A stretch of 64,000 nt of DNA from Streptomyces thermolilacinus SPC6 (GTDB lineage Bacteria; Actinomycetota; Actinomycetes; Streptomycetales; Streptomycetaceae). Each line of letters begins with the position of its first letter. Position 1 is the stretch's first letter. The notes below the pieces were generated by a model. The model saw only the letters and a program-made list of their open reading frames with translations, ran no database searches and was not told where the DNA came from. Shown piece after piece: positions 17,098-24,493 of this stretch. The position numbers and the translations under genes were made by a program. The stretch covers positions 2,953,895-3,017,894 of the forward strand of contig NZ_ASHX02000001.1 of NCBI RefSeq assembly GCF_000478605.2, read 5' to 3'.

Positions 17098-17586
17098 CTA
17101 CTGCCCGTCGGGCGCCCGCGACCCGTCGTCCGCCGCCCGCGACTCGCCGTCGGGCTCCTCGGCGCGCGCCTTCTCGGTGCAGGTACGGCAGCGGCCGTAG
17201 ATCGCGAAGTGCTTCATGTCGGTGTCGAAGCCGAAGCCGTCGAGCAGGGTGCGGGTGAATTCGGCGGCGACCGCCACGTCCGCCTCGATGACGTCGCCGC
17301 AGTCCCGGCACACCAGGTGGAGGTGGTGGTGGCGGTCGGCGAGGTGGTAGGTGGGCGCCCCGTGCCCGAGGTGGGCGTGGCTGACGAGGCCCAGCTCCTC
17401 CAGGAGCTCCAGCGTCCGGTAGACGGTGGAGATGTTCACCCCGGAGGCCGTCTTGCGGACCTCGGTCAGGATGTCGTCGGGCGTGGCGTGCTCCAGCGCG
17501 TCCACCGCCTCCAGGACGAGCTGGCGCTGGGGCGTCAGCCGGTAACCGCGCTGCCGCAGGTCGCTCTGCCAGTCGGTGCTCACCAC
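17098..17586 (-). CDS. nur: Fur-family nickel-responsive regulator Nur
   Basis: 162 residues. Winged helix in the first ~85 residues (YRLTPQRQLVLEAV, recognition segment GVNISTVYRTLELLEE) and a metal-binding dimer domain with HHHLHLVCRDCG and CRTC. The sequence closely follows what I remember of S. coelicolor Nur (SCO4180), which with Ni represses nickel uptake genes and sodF. Starts GTG 17586 or the next GTG 17583. The C-terminal ~20 residues (Glu/Asp/Arg/Ala) are longer than in the reference. Assignment as Nur rather than Zur or FurA rests on similarity from memory and gene order. Confidence 0.88.
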   Translation of the reverse strand: MVSTDWQSDLRQRGYRLTPQRQLVLEAVDALEHATPDDILTEVRKTASGVNISTVYRTLELLEELGLVSHAHLGHGAPTYHLADRHHHLHLVCRDCGDVIEADVAVAAEFTRTLLDGFGFDTDMKHFAIYGRCRTCTEKARAEEPDGESRAADDGSRAPDGQ

Positions 17587-17641
17587 GCGCTCCAGTGTAG
17601 GAGCACCGACCGGCGCGGCCGGGGCTACCGGGGAAATCCGC

Positions 17642-18214
17642 CTACTTGAAGAAGGCGATGCCGTCGTCCGGCAGGTCGCCCAGGCTCTTCGCCATGGCCT
17701 CGACCTCTTCCGGCGTGACGACCTTCTTCAGGTGCGCCGACATGTACGGGCGGAGCGGCACCTCGGGGGTGGCCTTCTCGCCGACCCACATCAGGTCGCT
17801 CTTGACGTACCCGTACAGCCGCTTGCCACCGCTGTACGGGCCGGACGCGGCGGTGCGGGCGACGGCGTCGGTCGCCAGGTCGATCTGCGGCTTCTTGTCG
17901 GCGAGCTCGCCGTACCACACCTCGACGATGCCCTGGTCGCGGACCATGACGACCTCGACCCTGCGGTCCTTGTCGATGCGCCAGTAGCCGCTCTCGCTCT
18001 CCAGCGGGCGGACCTTGTTGCCCTCGGCGTCCAGCACCCAGGTGCGGGAGGTGTACTCGATGAAGTCCCGGCCGTCGTGGCCGAACGTCACGGACTGGCC
18101 GAAGTTGCACTTCTCGGCGCCGGGGAAGTCGGAGACGCCCGCGCCCTCCCACGTGCCGAGCAGGAACGCGAGGGGGACGAGGTCCGGGTGCAGGTCGGAC
18201 GGGATCTGGATCAT
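17642..18214 (-). CDS. Nitrobindin-like (FABP/THAP4-type) haem-binding beta-barrel protein
   Basis: 190 residues. LLGTWEGAGVSDFPG contains the GTWxGxG signature of bacterial nitrobindins, and the rest alternates hydrophobic residues as expected of a ten-strand barrel. Family members bind haem b and react with nitric oxide or peroxynitrite; the haem-ligating His is not evident to me in the C-terminal part, so haem binding is uncertain. ATG 18214 (MIQIPSDLHPD). Transcribed toward nur with 55 bases between. Confidence 0.9.
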   Translation of the reverse strand: MIQIPSDLHPDLVPLAFLLGTWEGAGVSDFPGAEKCNFGQSVTFGHDGRDFIEYTSRTWVLDAEGNKVRPLESESGYWRIDKDRRVEVVMVRDQGIVEVWYGELADKKPQIDLATDAVARTAASGPYSGGKRLYGYVKSDLMWVGEKATPEVPLRPYMSAHLKKVVTPEEVEAMAKSLGDLPDDGIAFFK

Positions 18215-18253
18215 GATGTCAGGCTGCCTGGCGATCTGTGCGGGTGCGGGGGG

Positions 18254-18355
18254 TCAGCGCTGGCCCTGGTACAGCTTCTTCACGGTCAGACCGGCGAAGG
18301 CGAGGACGCCGACGCAGACCAGGACCAGCAGGGCGGAGAAGAAAGCCTCAAGCAC
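18254..18355 (-). CDS. 33-residue single-pass membrane protein
   Basis: GTG 18355 is placed after an excellent GAGGAG site. The product is LEAFFSALLVLVCVGVLAFA then GLTVKKLYQGQR: one membrane helix and a basic cytoplasmic tail. It lies 39 bases upstream of the nitrobindin-like gene on the same strand and is probably co-transcribed. Too short for standard gene finders; codon third positions are G/C as in neighbours. No function known. Confidence 0.72.
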   Translation of the reverse strand: MLEAFFSALLVLVCVGVLAFAGLTVKKLYQGQR

Positions 18356-18455
18356 GGGGTGCTCCTCGGGTGAGCGGCGGTTCGGTATAGGGGCCGGGTC
18401 CCAGCCTAATGGGTGCGACCCGGCCCTCACCTGTGAGGTGCGCCCGCCGCGCGGC

Positions 18456-19373
18456 TCAGCCGAGGAGCTGGCTCTGGAGCAGCACCGTCTGCCGGAACGG
18501 GACGGCCTGGGCGACCCCCTTGCGCGACTGGACAACAAGCCCGAGGGTGTCCCCCGACACGATGTACGCCTGCCGGGTGTGCTCGGCGCCGAGCGGCGGG
18601 ACCTCGTCGTAGACGTGCAGGGTGACGGGCCCTGTCAGCTCGTCCCACTCCCACGACTCGTCGAGCCGGGTCTCCGGGGCGCTGTTCAGTGCCGTGTCCG
18701 GGGACAGGCCGTGCCCGATCCCCGCCTGCAAGAACTCCTCCGCCATGTCGGACGAGGTGAGTCGCAGCAGATAGATCCGCGTGGCGGTGCCGTCCGGCAT
18801 GGTCCAGCCCCGGGCGGCGATGTGCCGGACCCCGTGGTCGGCCAGCGCCTGCTCCAGGCCGGGGCGGTGCTCCTCAGCGTACTCGGAGAGGTACCGGGAC
18901 TCCGTCACCCAGCCGCCGCCCAGCTCCTTGTCCGCTGTGGCGCCCAGCGGGGCGGGAAGCAGGAGGTCGCGCAGGTCGGCGTGGTGGATGTGATGGCGGT
19001 TGCCGTCGGTGTAGGGCCGCTGACGGCCCTCGGGCAGCGCCGGGAGGGTGAGCCGCGGGTAGTCCCAGCGGCCGTCGCTCTCGGTTGCGAGGCCGGGCAC
19101 GTCGGTGCGGTCCAGGGAGGCGATGCCGTAGGCCGTACCGGTGCCGAGCGCACCGCACACGAGTACGGCGGCGGCCCACCGCGCCACGGCGAACCCGACG
19201 CGTCGGCCACGCGGGACGGCCGGTGGCGCGGCAGGACCCTCGCCGCCGACCGGGCCCGCTGCGGCGCCCTCGGCATGCGGGGCGGACGCCGCAGGCGTGG
19301 GCGTTTCGGGAACCGGTGTTTCGGGGGCGGCGGTCGGCGCGTCCGGGGTGGCGGTGGTCTTCTTGTCAGTCAT
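18456..19373 (-). CDS. Membrane-anchored protein, third of three coupled paralogues
   Basis: 305 residues. N-terminal cytoplasmic Pro/Thr/Ala-rich tract (about 1-55), then RRVGFAVARWAAAVLVCGAL as a single membrane anchor (about 65-88), then an extracellular domain. The domain shares a plan with the two upstream genes: LRDLLLPAPLGA near its start, HIAARGW followed by IYLLRLTSSDMAEEF. ATG 19373 overlaps the previous stop by ATGA and has GGGGAAG upstream. No characterised homologue recognised. Confidence 0.85.
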   Translation of the reverse strand: MTDKKTTATPDAPTAAPETPVPETPTPAASAPHAEGAAAGPVGGEGPAAPPAVPRGRRVGFAVARWAAAVLVCGALGTGTAYGIASLDRTDVPGLATESDGRWDYPRLTLPALPEGRQRPYTDGNRHHIHHADLRDLLLPAPLGATADKELGGGWVTESRYLSEYAEEHRPGLEQALADHGVRHIAARGWTMPDGTATRIYLLRLTSSDMAEEFLQAGIGHGLSPDTALNSAPETRLDESWEWDELTGPVTLHVYDEVPPLGAEHTRQAYIVSGDTLGLVVQSRKGVAQAVPFRQTVLLQSQLLG

Positions 19374-20140
19374 ACGTACTTCCCCGGCGAGTCGATGTGG
19401 TCGAACTGCTCCTTCACCATGTCCCTGATCACCCAGCCAAATGGCCCGCCCCCCTGCACGGTCACCGTCACGAGAGCATCGGACTTGTAGCCCAGGCACA
19501 CCATCTCGCTGATGCCCTGGTCCAGTCGCCGCTCGTCTTCGTCCTCCGGCGCGAGGTGGCACGAGGCGCTCTTCTCATGGCCCTCCACATCCGGGCCTTC
19601 CTCGTAGCCGAGCCAGCCCAGCCCGGTGGTCTGGTAGCTGTGGAGCCGACGGGCCTTGCCTCCGTCCGCGAGCTGAGCGATCTGGACGCCGACCACGACG
19701 TCCTCCTCGTACACGCCGCCGCGCAGGGCGAACTCGGTGGAGTACGTCCTCGCGGCCAGGCCCCGTACGCCGAGGTCGTCGATCAACTGGTCGAAGGCGC
19801 GCCGCTGCGGCCCGCGCAGGTGTGAGGCCGACTCCCGCAGAGCGGCGGCGGCCGCCTCGGGGCCGAGCTCGACATCGTTGCCGTGCTCGCCGAAGTCCGG
19901 GCCGAGCTGGAATCCGTCGGGGACGGGCAGCAGCTTCTTGCCGAGCGGAGTGGAGGCCCGGCCACGCCAGGCTTCGGCAGCCGGGTCGTCCGCCTGCTCG
20001 GACGGCGCGTCGGCCCACACAGTCGTCGGGACCGTGCGGTCGGCGCCGGAGATCGTCACGGCGATGTGGGCGGTGCTGCCGCCGACCGCGCCCACGACGA
20101 GCAGCGAGGGGAGCACGACCCGGATCAGGAGGGACTTCAC
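19370..20140 (-). CDS. Membrane-anchored/exported protein, second of three coupled paralogues
   Basis: 256 residues. MKSLLIRVVLPSLLVVGAVG is a signal anchor with no long N-terminal tract, unlike its neighbours. The external domain has GKKLLPVPDGFQLGPD and GLAARTYSTEFALRG at positions equivalent to the conserved blocks of the paralogues, and two Cys residues (SASCHL, MVCLGY) that could pair. Overlaps both neighbours by ATGA. Function unknown. Confidence 0.85.
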   Translation of the reverse strand: MKSLLIRVVLPSLLVVGAVGGSTAHIAVTISGADRTVPTTVWADAPSEQADDPAAEAWRGRASTPLGKKLLPVPDGFQLGPDFGEHGNDVELGPEAAAAALRESASHLRGPQRRAFDQLIDDLGVRGLAARTYSTEFALRGGVYEEDVVVGVQIAQLADGGKARRLHSYQTTGLGWLGYEEGPDVEGHEKSASCHLAPEDEDERRLDQGISEMVCLGYKSDALVTVTVQGGGPFGWVIRDMVKEQFDHIDSPGKYV

Positions 20141-21000
20141 GAGAGACGCTCCAGTTGCCGTTCGGCCAGGGAGCGGATCTCGGCCTGGCCGATGCGCTCA
20201 CTGTCGTAGATGTTGATGTCCACCACGATGTCGCCGCGCTGGAATACCGCGCGGGCGTGGTACACCGGCGCCTCGCCGTTCTCCTCGTACGGAGGGAAGA
20301 CGTAGTAGCGGCCGTTGCCGCTGCCCTTCAGGGGGGTGCCGTCGCCCTCGAAGTTCTCGTCGCGGAGCTGCTCCGCGTGCGTGATGGCGTAGCCGCCGGA
20401 ACGGAACTGCAGGAGCTCGATGTGGGTCTCCTTGTCACCGTCCTGGTCCCAGGCTGCCGCCGCGATCCGCCGGAGGTCCCGCTGCACCAGGTCCTCGAAC
20501 ACGTCCGCCGGACGGAAGTAACCCCTGGCGTACGAGGGGGCGTCCTCCCAGCCGTTCCTCAGCCACCAGGCGTCCTGGTCCACGGCCCCCTTCGGCTTGG
20601 GAACGATGAGCTTGCGGAGGTCGCCGTCCGTCTTGACGCGGCGGTCCTCGGCGGCCGTCAGCGGGGCCGGTTCCTCGCCCTTGGGGAGGGGCTTGGCCGG
20701 GTACGCGAGGCCGGGCTGGTTCAGGGGCGGGAGCGGGGTCGGCGGGCGGTCGGCCTGGATCTTGTAGCCGACCGCCGTGCCCGCGCTGACCCCGATGACC
20801 GCCGCGGCGGCGATCAGCAGCGCCGTACGGCCCCACCGGCGCCGGGGCCTGGCCACGACGGGCGCGGCGGCATCCGCCGGGGGCTCGGCGGGGGCGGCCG
20901 GGGCGGCGGGTGCCGGGGGTGCGGGCTCCGCGGGGGCGGCCGGGGGTGCGGGTGCGGGCTGGGGCTCCGGTGGGTGTTCCGGTCTTTCTGCGGTGTCCAA
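20137..21000 (-). CDS. Membrane-anchored protein, first of three coupled paralogues
   Basis: 287 residues. The first ~50 are almost pure Pro/Ala (cytoplasmic, disordered), then RRRWGRTALLIAAAAVIGVS begins a single membrane helix, then an external domain with LRKLIVPKPKGA, RIAAAAW and HIELLQFRSGGYA. The shared blocks define a family with the two genes that follow. Start ATG 21000 (MDTAERPEHPP). The operon promoter must lie in the 111 bases before the divergent DsrE-like gene. Confidence 0.85.
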   Translation of the reverse strand: MDTAERPEHPPEPQPAPAPPAAPAEPAPPAPAAPAAPAEPPADAAAPVVARPRRRWGRTALLIAAAAVIGVSAGTAVGYKIQADRPPTPLPPLNQPGLAYPAKPLPKGEEPAPLTAAEDRRVKTDGDLRKLIVPKPKGAVDQDAWWLRNGWEDAPSYARGYFRPADVFEDLVQRDLRRIAAAAWDQDGDKETHIELLQFRSGGYAITHAEQLRDENFEGDGTPLKGSGNGRYYVFPPYEENGEAPVYHARAVFQRGDIVVDINIYDSERIGQAEIRSLAERQLERLS

Positions 21001-21111
21001 GAGAGGGTCCCCCCACGAGACCTGGAAGTGATCGGTTCCGTTTCAGCTGTACGACTCACTGACATGTACAGGCAGAGCAGGGTTGTACGCACGCGCATTA
21101 CAGTTCGGAAC

Positions 21112-21474
21112 ATGGCGAAAAAGCTCGTGATCAAGGTGACCGCGGGGGCCGACGCCCCGGAGCGGTGCTCGCAGGCGTTCACGGTGGCGGCGGTGGCGGC
21201 GGCCAGCGGCGTCGAGGTGTCGCTCTGGCTGACCGGCGAGTCCTCGTGGTTCGCGCTGCCGGGCAAGGCGGCCGGGTTCGAGCTGCCGCACGCCGCGCCG
21301 CTGCCCGACCTGATCGCGTCGGTCCAGGCGGCCGGCCGGATCACGCTGTGCACGCAGTGCGCGGCCCGCAGGGAGATCACGGAGGCGGACCTGATCGAGG
21401 GCGTGCGGATCGCGGGCGCCCAGGTGTTCCTGAGCGAGATCATGGAGGACGGGGTCCAGGCCCTCGTCTACTAG
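21112..21474 (+). CDS. DsrE-family protein
   Basis: 120 residues with the DsrE/DsrF fold: KLVIKVTAGADAPERCSQAF at the first strand-helix, GVEVSLWLTGESSW, and CTQCAARREIT carrying two cysteines where sulfur-carrier members have their active Cys. The rest (GVRIAGAQVFLSEIMEDGV) fits the peroxiredoxin-like DsrE subgroup. Known relatives relay sulfur or are of unknown function. ATG 21112; divergent from the three-paralogue operon. Followed by a strong hairpin. Confidence 0.9.
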   Translation: MAKKLVIKVTAGADAPERCSQAFTVAAVAAASGVEVSLWLTGESSWFALPGKAAGFELPHAAPLPDLIASVQAAGRITLCTQCAARREITEADLIEGVRIAGAQVFLSEIMEDGVQALVY

Positions 21475-21483
21475 GGCTCCCCG

Positions 21484-21511
21484 GGAAGCCGGGTCTACGG
21501 GCCCGGCTTCC
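21484..21511. terminator. Hairpin terminator
   Basis: GGAAGCCGGG (21484-21493) pairs with CCCGGCTTCC (21502-21511), followed by TCTT. It ends the DsrE-like gene and overlaps the last codons of the convergent DUF3099 gene. Confidence 0.75.
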
Positions 21512-21758
21512 TCTTGCCGTCCAGCTCGTCCCACCACTCGTCGGACTGCGGGTCCCCGCTGGGGTCGTCCCACCAGCGGTCGTCGGGCCCCCGCCGGTTC
21601 GCCGCCCAGGAGGCGAGCGGCGGCAGGAGCATAGCGGCGAACGCCATCCCGACGGCGGCCTCCACGGACCACAGCCGCACGAAGGACCACGCGCTGACGA
21701 AGAGGGCCAGGCACGTGCCCATCAGCACGAAATAGGTGCGCCGACGCCGTGCGTACAC
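21495..21758 (-). CDS. DUF3099 small membrane protein
   Basis: 87 residues with YARRRRTYFVLMGTCLALFV and WSVEAAVGMAFAAMLLPPLA as two membrane helices, then a Trp/Asp-rich cytoplasmic tail (DDRWWDDPSG, DEWWDELDG). This is the DUF3099 pattern of actinobacteria; function unknown. GTG 21758 is chosen since the frame upstream is not typical of the family; the ribosome binding site is weak. Confidence 0.8.
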   Translation of the reverse strand: MYARRRRTYFVLMGTCLALFVSAWSFVRLWSVEAAVGMAFAAMLLPPLASWAANRRGPDDRWWDDPSGDPQSDEWWDELDGKRKPGP

Positions 21759-21876
21759 ACCTTCAGGGTATGGCCCCGGCCCCGTCCGCGGGCAGACCGA
21801 AGGGCCGCACCTCAAGTCCCGGAAAGCGTCCAACCCCCAGGAGGTGCGGCCCCTCGGCCGTTCGGGTACCGCCGGA

Positions 21877-22164
21877 TCAGACGGCGATCGCGACCTCGGC
21901 GAGGCCGCCCGTCTGGACGACGACCTGCCGGTCCGCCGTGCCGCCGGGCACGAGGGCGCGGACGGTCCAGGTGCCCTCCGCCGCGTAGAACCGGAACTGG
22001 CCGGTCGCGGACGTCGGGACCTCGGCGGTGAACTCGCCGGTCGAGTCGAGCAGCCGGACGTAGCCGGTCACGGGCTCGCCGTCGCGGGTCACCTGCCCCT
22101 GGATCGTGGTCTCACCGGGCTTGATCGCGGAGGCGTCGGGGCCGCCGGCCTGGGCTCCACACAT
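21877..22164 (-). CDS. DUF1416 family protein
   Basis: 95 residues; MCGAQAGGPDASAIKPGETT, then a predicted beta-sandwich (TIQGQVTRDGEPVTGYVRLL, FRFYAAEGTWTVRAL). In actinobacteria DUF1416 genes regularly follow the cysA-type sulfurtransferase, as here (45 bases downstream). Function unknown; the conserved N-terminal Cys and the pairing suggest a link to sulfur metabolism. Confidence 0.92.
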   Translation of the reverse strand: MCGAQAGGPDASAIKPGETTIQGQVTRDGEPVTGYVRLLDSTGEFTAEVPTSATGQFRFYAAEGTWTVRALVPGGTADRQVVVQTGGLAEVAIAV

Positions 22165-22209
22165 GTCGTACCTGTCCTTACGCGTCGCGGGTGGGGCGGA
22201 TGGGGCGGA

Positions 22210-23055
22210 TTACTTGGCGGGGCCGAGCTCGATCGGCACGCCGACGAGGGAGCCGTACTCGGTCCACGAGCCGTCGTAGTTCTTGACGTTCTCCTGGCCG
22301 AGCAGCTCGTGCAGGACGAACCAGGTCAGCGCGGAGCGCTCGCCGATGCGGCAGTAGGCGATCGTGTCCTTCGCCAGGTCCACCTGCTCGTCGGCGTAGA
22401 GGGCGCGCAGCTCCTCGTCCGACTTGAACGTGCCGTCGTCGTTGGCGTTCTTCGACCACGGGATGTTGCGGGCGGACGGCACGTGGCCGGGGCGCTGCGA
22501 CTGCTCCTGCGGGAGGTGGGCCGGGGCGAGGAGCTTGCCGCTGAACTCGTCGGGCGAGCGGACGTCCACCAGGTTCAGGCTGCCGATGGCGGCCACGACG
22601 TCGTCGCGGAAGGCGCGGATCGAGGTGTCCTGCGGCTTGGCCTTGTACTCGGTGGCCGGGCGGCTGGGGACCTCGGAGCCGTCGACCAGGTCGCGGGAGT
22701 CGAGCTCCCACTTCTTGCGGCCGCCGTCGAGGAGCTTCACGCTCTCGTGGCCGTAGAGCTTGAAGTACCAGTAGGCGTACGAGGCGAACCAGTTGTTGTT
22801 GCCGCCGTAGAGGACGACCGTGTCGTCGTTGGCGATGCCCTTCGCGGAGAGGAGCTTCTCGAAGCCCTCCTGGTCCACGAAGTCGCGGCGGACCGGGTCC
22901 TGGAGGTCGGACTTCCAGTCGATCCGGACGGCGTTCTTGATGTGGTTCTTGTCGTACGCCGAGGTGTCCTCGTCGACCTCGACGATGACGACCTTCGGGT
23001 CGTCGATGTGGGCCTCGACCCAGTCGGCGTCTACCAGGACGTCGCTGCGGCTCAT
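22210..23055 (-). CDS. cysA: Thiosulfate sulfurtransferase CysA-type
   Basis: 281 residues, two rhodanese domains. Catalytic loop is YCRIGERSALTWF, the CRxGxR form of thiosulfate sulfurtransferases, and the N-terminal domain has VVLYGGNNNWFASYAYWYFK. It moves sulfane sulfur from thiosulfate to thiophilic acceptors in the cytoplasm. ATG 23055 follows GGAGGAGAAG. A cysteine-bearing leader peptide 156 bases upstream suggests attenuation control, and DUF1416 follows in the same transcript. The name follows actinobacterial usage (CysA rhodanese), not the sulfate-transport ATPase. Confidence 0.94.
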   Translation of the reverse strand: MSRSDVLVDADWVEAHIDDPKVVIVEVDEDTSAYDKNHIKNAVRIDWKSDLQDPVRRDFVDQEGFEKLLSAKGIANDDTVVLYGGNNNWFASYAYWYFKLYGHESVKLLDGGRKKWELDSRDLVDGSEVPSRPATEYKAKPQDTSIRAFRDDVVAAIGSLNLVDVRSPDEFSGKLLAPAHLPQEQSQRPGHVPSARNIPWSKNANDDGTFKSDEELRALYADEQVDLAKDTIAYCRIGERSALTWFVLHELLGQENVKNYDGSWTEYGSLVGVPIELGPAK

Positions 23056-23210
23056 GCTGTCTTCTCCTCCGGGGCAGTGTGCGGCGGGATGATGCGGATG
23101 CGACACGTCGCGCCGAGCGCTCTACGCGTACGAGGGTGCGGGGCGGCTACGGCGCACGGAAGGCCCCCCAGGGCGGAAGGGCCGAAAAACGCGGGGGTGA
23201 GAGAGCCCGC

Positions 23211-23294
23211 TCAGACAGTGCGACAGAGCATGGCGGCGACGCGGCACAGGTCTACTGCCCGCCGCTTCGTGAGGTCCGCCTGTCGCTTCATCAT
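23211..23294 (-). CDS. 27-residue cysteine-containing leader peptide upstream of cysA
   Basis: Starts ATG 23294 (or ATG 23291) and ends TGA 23211. The peptide is MMKRQADLTKRRAVDLCRVA followed by AMLCRTV. It matches the 'putative leader peptide' I recall upstream of sulfur genes in Streptomyces, with Cys in the last third positioned for ribosome stalling when charged tRNA-Cys is scarce. TACGAT 8-13 bases before the start (23302-23307) may be the -10 box, making the mRNA nearly leaderless. Confidence 0.8.
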   Translation of the reverse strand: MMKRQADLTKRRAVDLCRVAAMLCRTV

Positions 23295-23662
23295 GGGTCC
23301 GATCGTAGGGACGGACAGGCGGCCGTGTCACCGGCGTGTCGCATGGTGAGACGAGAACATCCGCATGGCGGGACGCGAACGCCCCCGGGACGGGCTCCGA
23401 GCCGGTCGCGCCGGGGGCGTTCCCGCAGTTCGTCTAGGGGGCGGACGGGTCCGTCTCGCCATGTGGGAACGCGGTGGTACGGGGGCTCCGCGCGGCGGCC
23501 GTCACGGGCCCGGCCGGCGGCGCGTCCGGTTCGGGAACGGCCGGTTCGGGAGGGCCGGGCCGGGCAGCGACCTGCACGGGAGAGGCCGGGAGGCGGCCCG
23601 TACGGGAGCGGCCGGAGGCGGCGGCGCCCCGTACGGGAACGGCCGGGAGGAGCCGGGGCGGG
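23295..23662. other. Intergenic region between cysA leader and DUF2993 gene
   Basis: Holds the leader-peptide promoter region (near 23300-23345), one hairpin terminator (23377-23422), and a run of imperfect repeats of GGNACGGCCGG between 23500 and 23660. No gene is credible here. Confidence 0.5.
23377..23422. terminator. Hairpin terminator downstream of the DUF2993 gene
   Basis: GAACGCCCCCGG (23377-23388) and CCGGGGGCGTTC (23411-23422) form a perfect 12-bp stem with a 22-base loop. It separates the minus-strand DUF2993 gene from the cysA leader. Confidence 0.65.
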
Positions 23663-24352
23663 TCAGCCCGCCAGGACCACGTTCTGGCCCGTCACCGCGA
23701 TCTGGAGGCCGTCGGGCGTGGCCTCCACCCGCTCGATCCTCAGGCCCGCCGGGAAGCCCTTCACCTGGCGGTCGAAGTCGGTCCGCTCCCGGACCAGCTC
23801 CTCGACGCCCGGTATGCCCTCGCCCGGCACCTTGTCGGCCCGCACCCGCAGCGTGTCGCCGTCCACGACGCTCACCGTGGACAGCACGCTGCGCGTCACC
23901 TTGCGGCCCAGCAGCTCGATGCTGCCGGTGACCTTCAGCTTGCCGTCGCCGCCGTAGCCGAGGACGACGTCGTTGTCGGACGCCTTGCGCAGCTCCTCGT
24001 ACGAGATGCGGGCCGTGCCCGTCGCGGACGCGGCGACCGCGCGCGAGTAGCCGTTCTCCAGGCGTACGCCGCGCAGTTCGGCGTTCAGCTCGCCGACCCG
24101 GACCGTGCGGCCGCCCGCCGTCGCCTCGACGCCCGTCATGGCCACGTCCACCTGGTCCAGCTCCCCGCCCATGATCTGCGTCAGGAACGGGAAGCCGCGG
24201 ATCGCCACGTCCGGCGCCGTGGACAGGCCCTGCCGGGCCTGGACGCGGTCGGCCGCCTCGCTCTCGGCGGCGGCCACCGCCAGCCGGTCCGCGATGGTGA
24301 ACAGCCCGCCGAGGACGACGGCGATGATCAGCAGTGTGCGCAGTGCTCGCAT
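23663..24352 (-). CDS. LmeA-like DUF2993 phospholipid-binding exported protein
   Basis: 229 residues. MRALRTLLIIAVVLGGLFTI is an uncleaved anchor or signal peptide, followed by a DUF2993 domain (RGFPFLTQIMGGELDQVDV is the typical opening; VRVGELNAELRGV, VTGSIELLG follow). Mycobacterial LmeA binds phospholipids and is needed for lipomannan elongation in the periplasm; the Streptomyces role is unknown. ATG 24352 chosen since the extra 25 residues upstream lack coding character. Confidence 0.9.
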   Translation of the reverse strand: MRALRTLLIIAVVLGGLFTIADRLAVAAAESEAADRVQARQGLSTAPDVAIRGFPFLTQIMGGELDQVDVAMTGVEATAGGRTVRVGELNAELRGVRLENGYSRAVAASATGTARISYEELRKASDNDVVLGYGGDGKLKVTGSIELLGRKVTRSVLSTVSVVDGDTLRVRADKVPGEGIPGVEELVRERTDFDRQVKGFPAGLRIERVEATPDGLQIAVTGQNVVLAG

Positions 24353-24493
24353 GGCTCGGTGTTTCCCCCGCCCAGTTGGTGCCCGGCCCCCCGACAACTG
24401 AATGATCGACGTCCGAGGGCCGGACAATGGTTCCCCGGCGCCTCGGACGTCACACGCGTCACACCCGTCACACCCGCGGGGGCGGGCAGGACG

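Noticed and set aside
18456..19825. Long open frames on both strands across the paralogue operon
   Set aside because: Shadows of the three minus-strand genes; their translations are Arg/Gly/Pro-biased.
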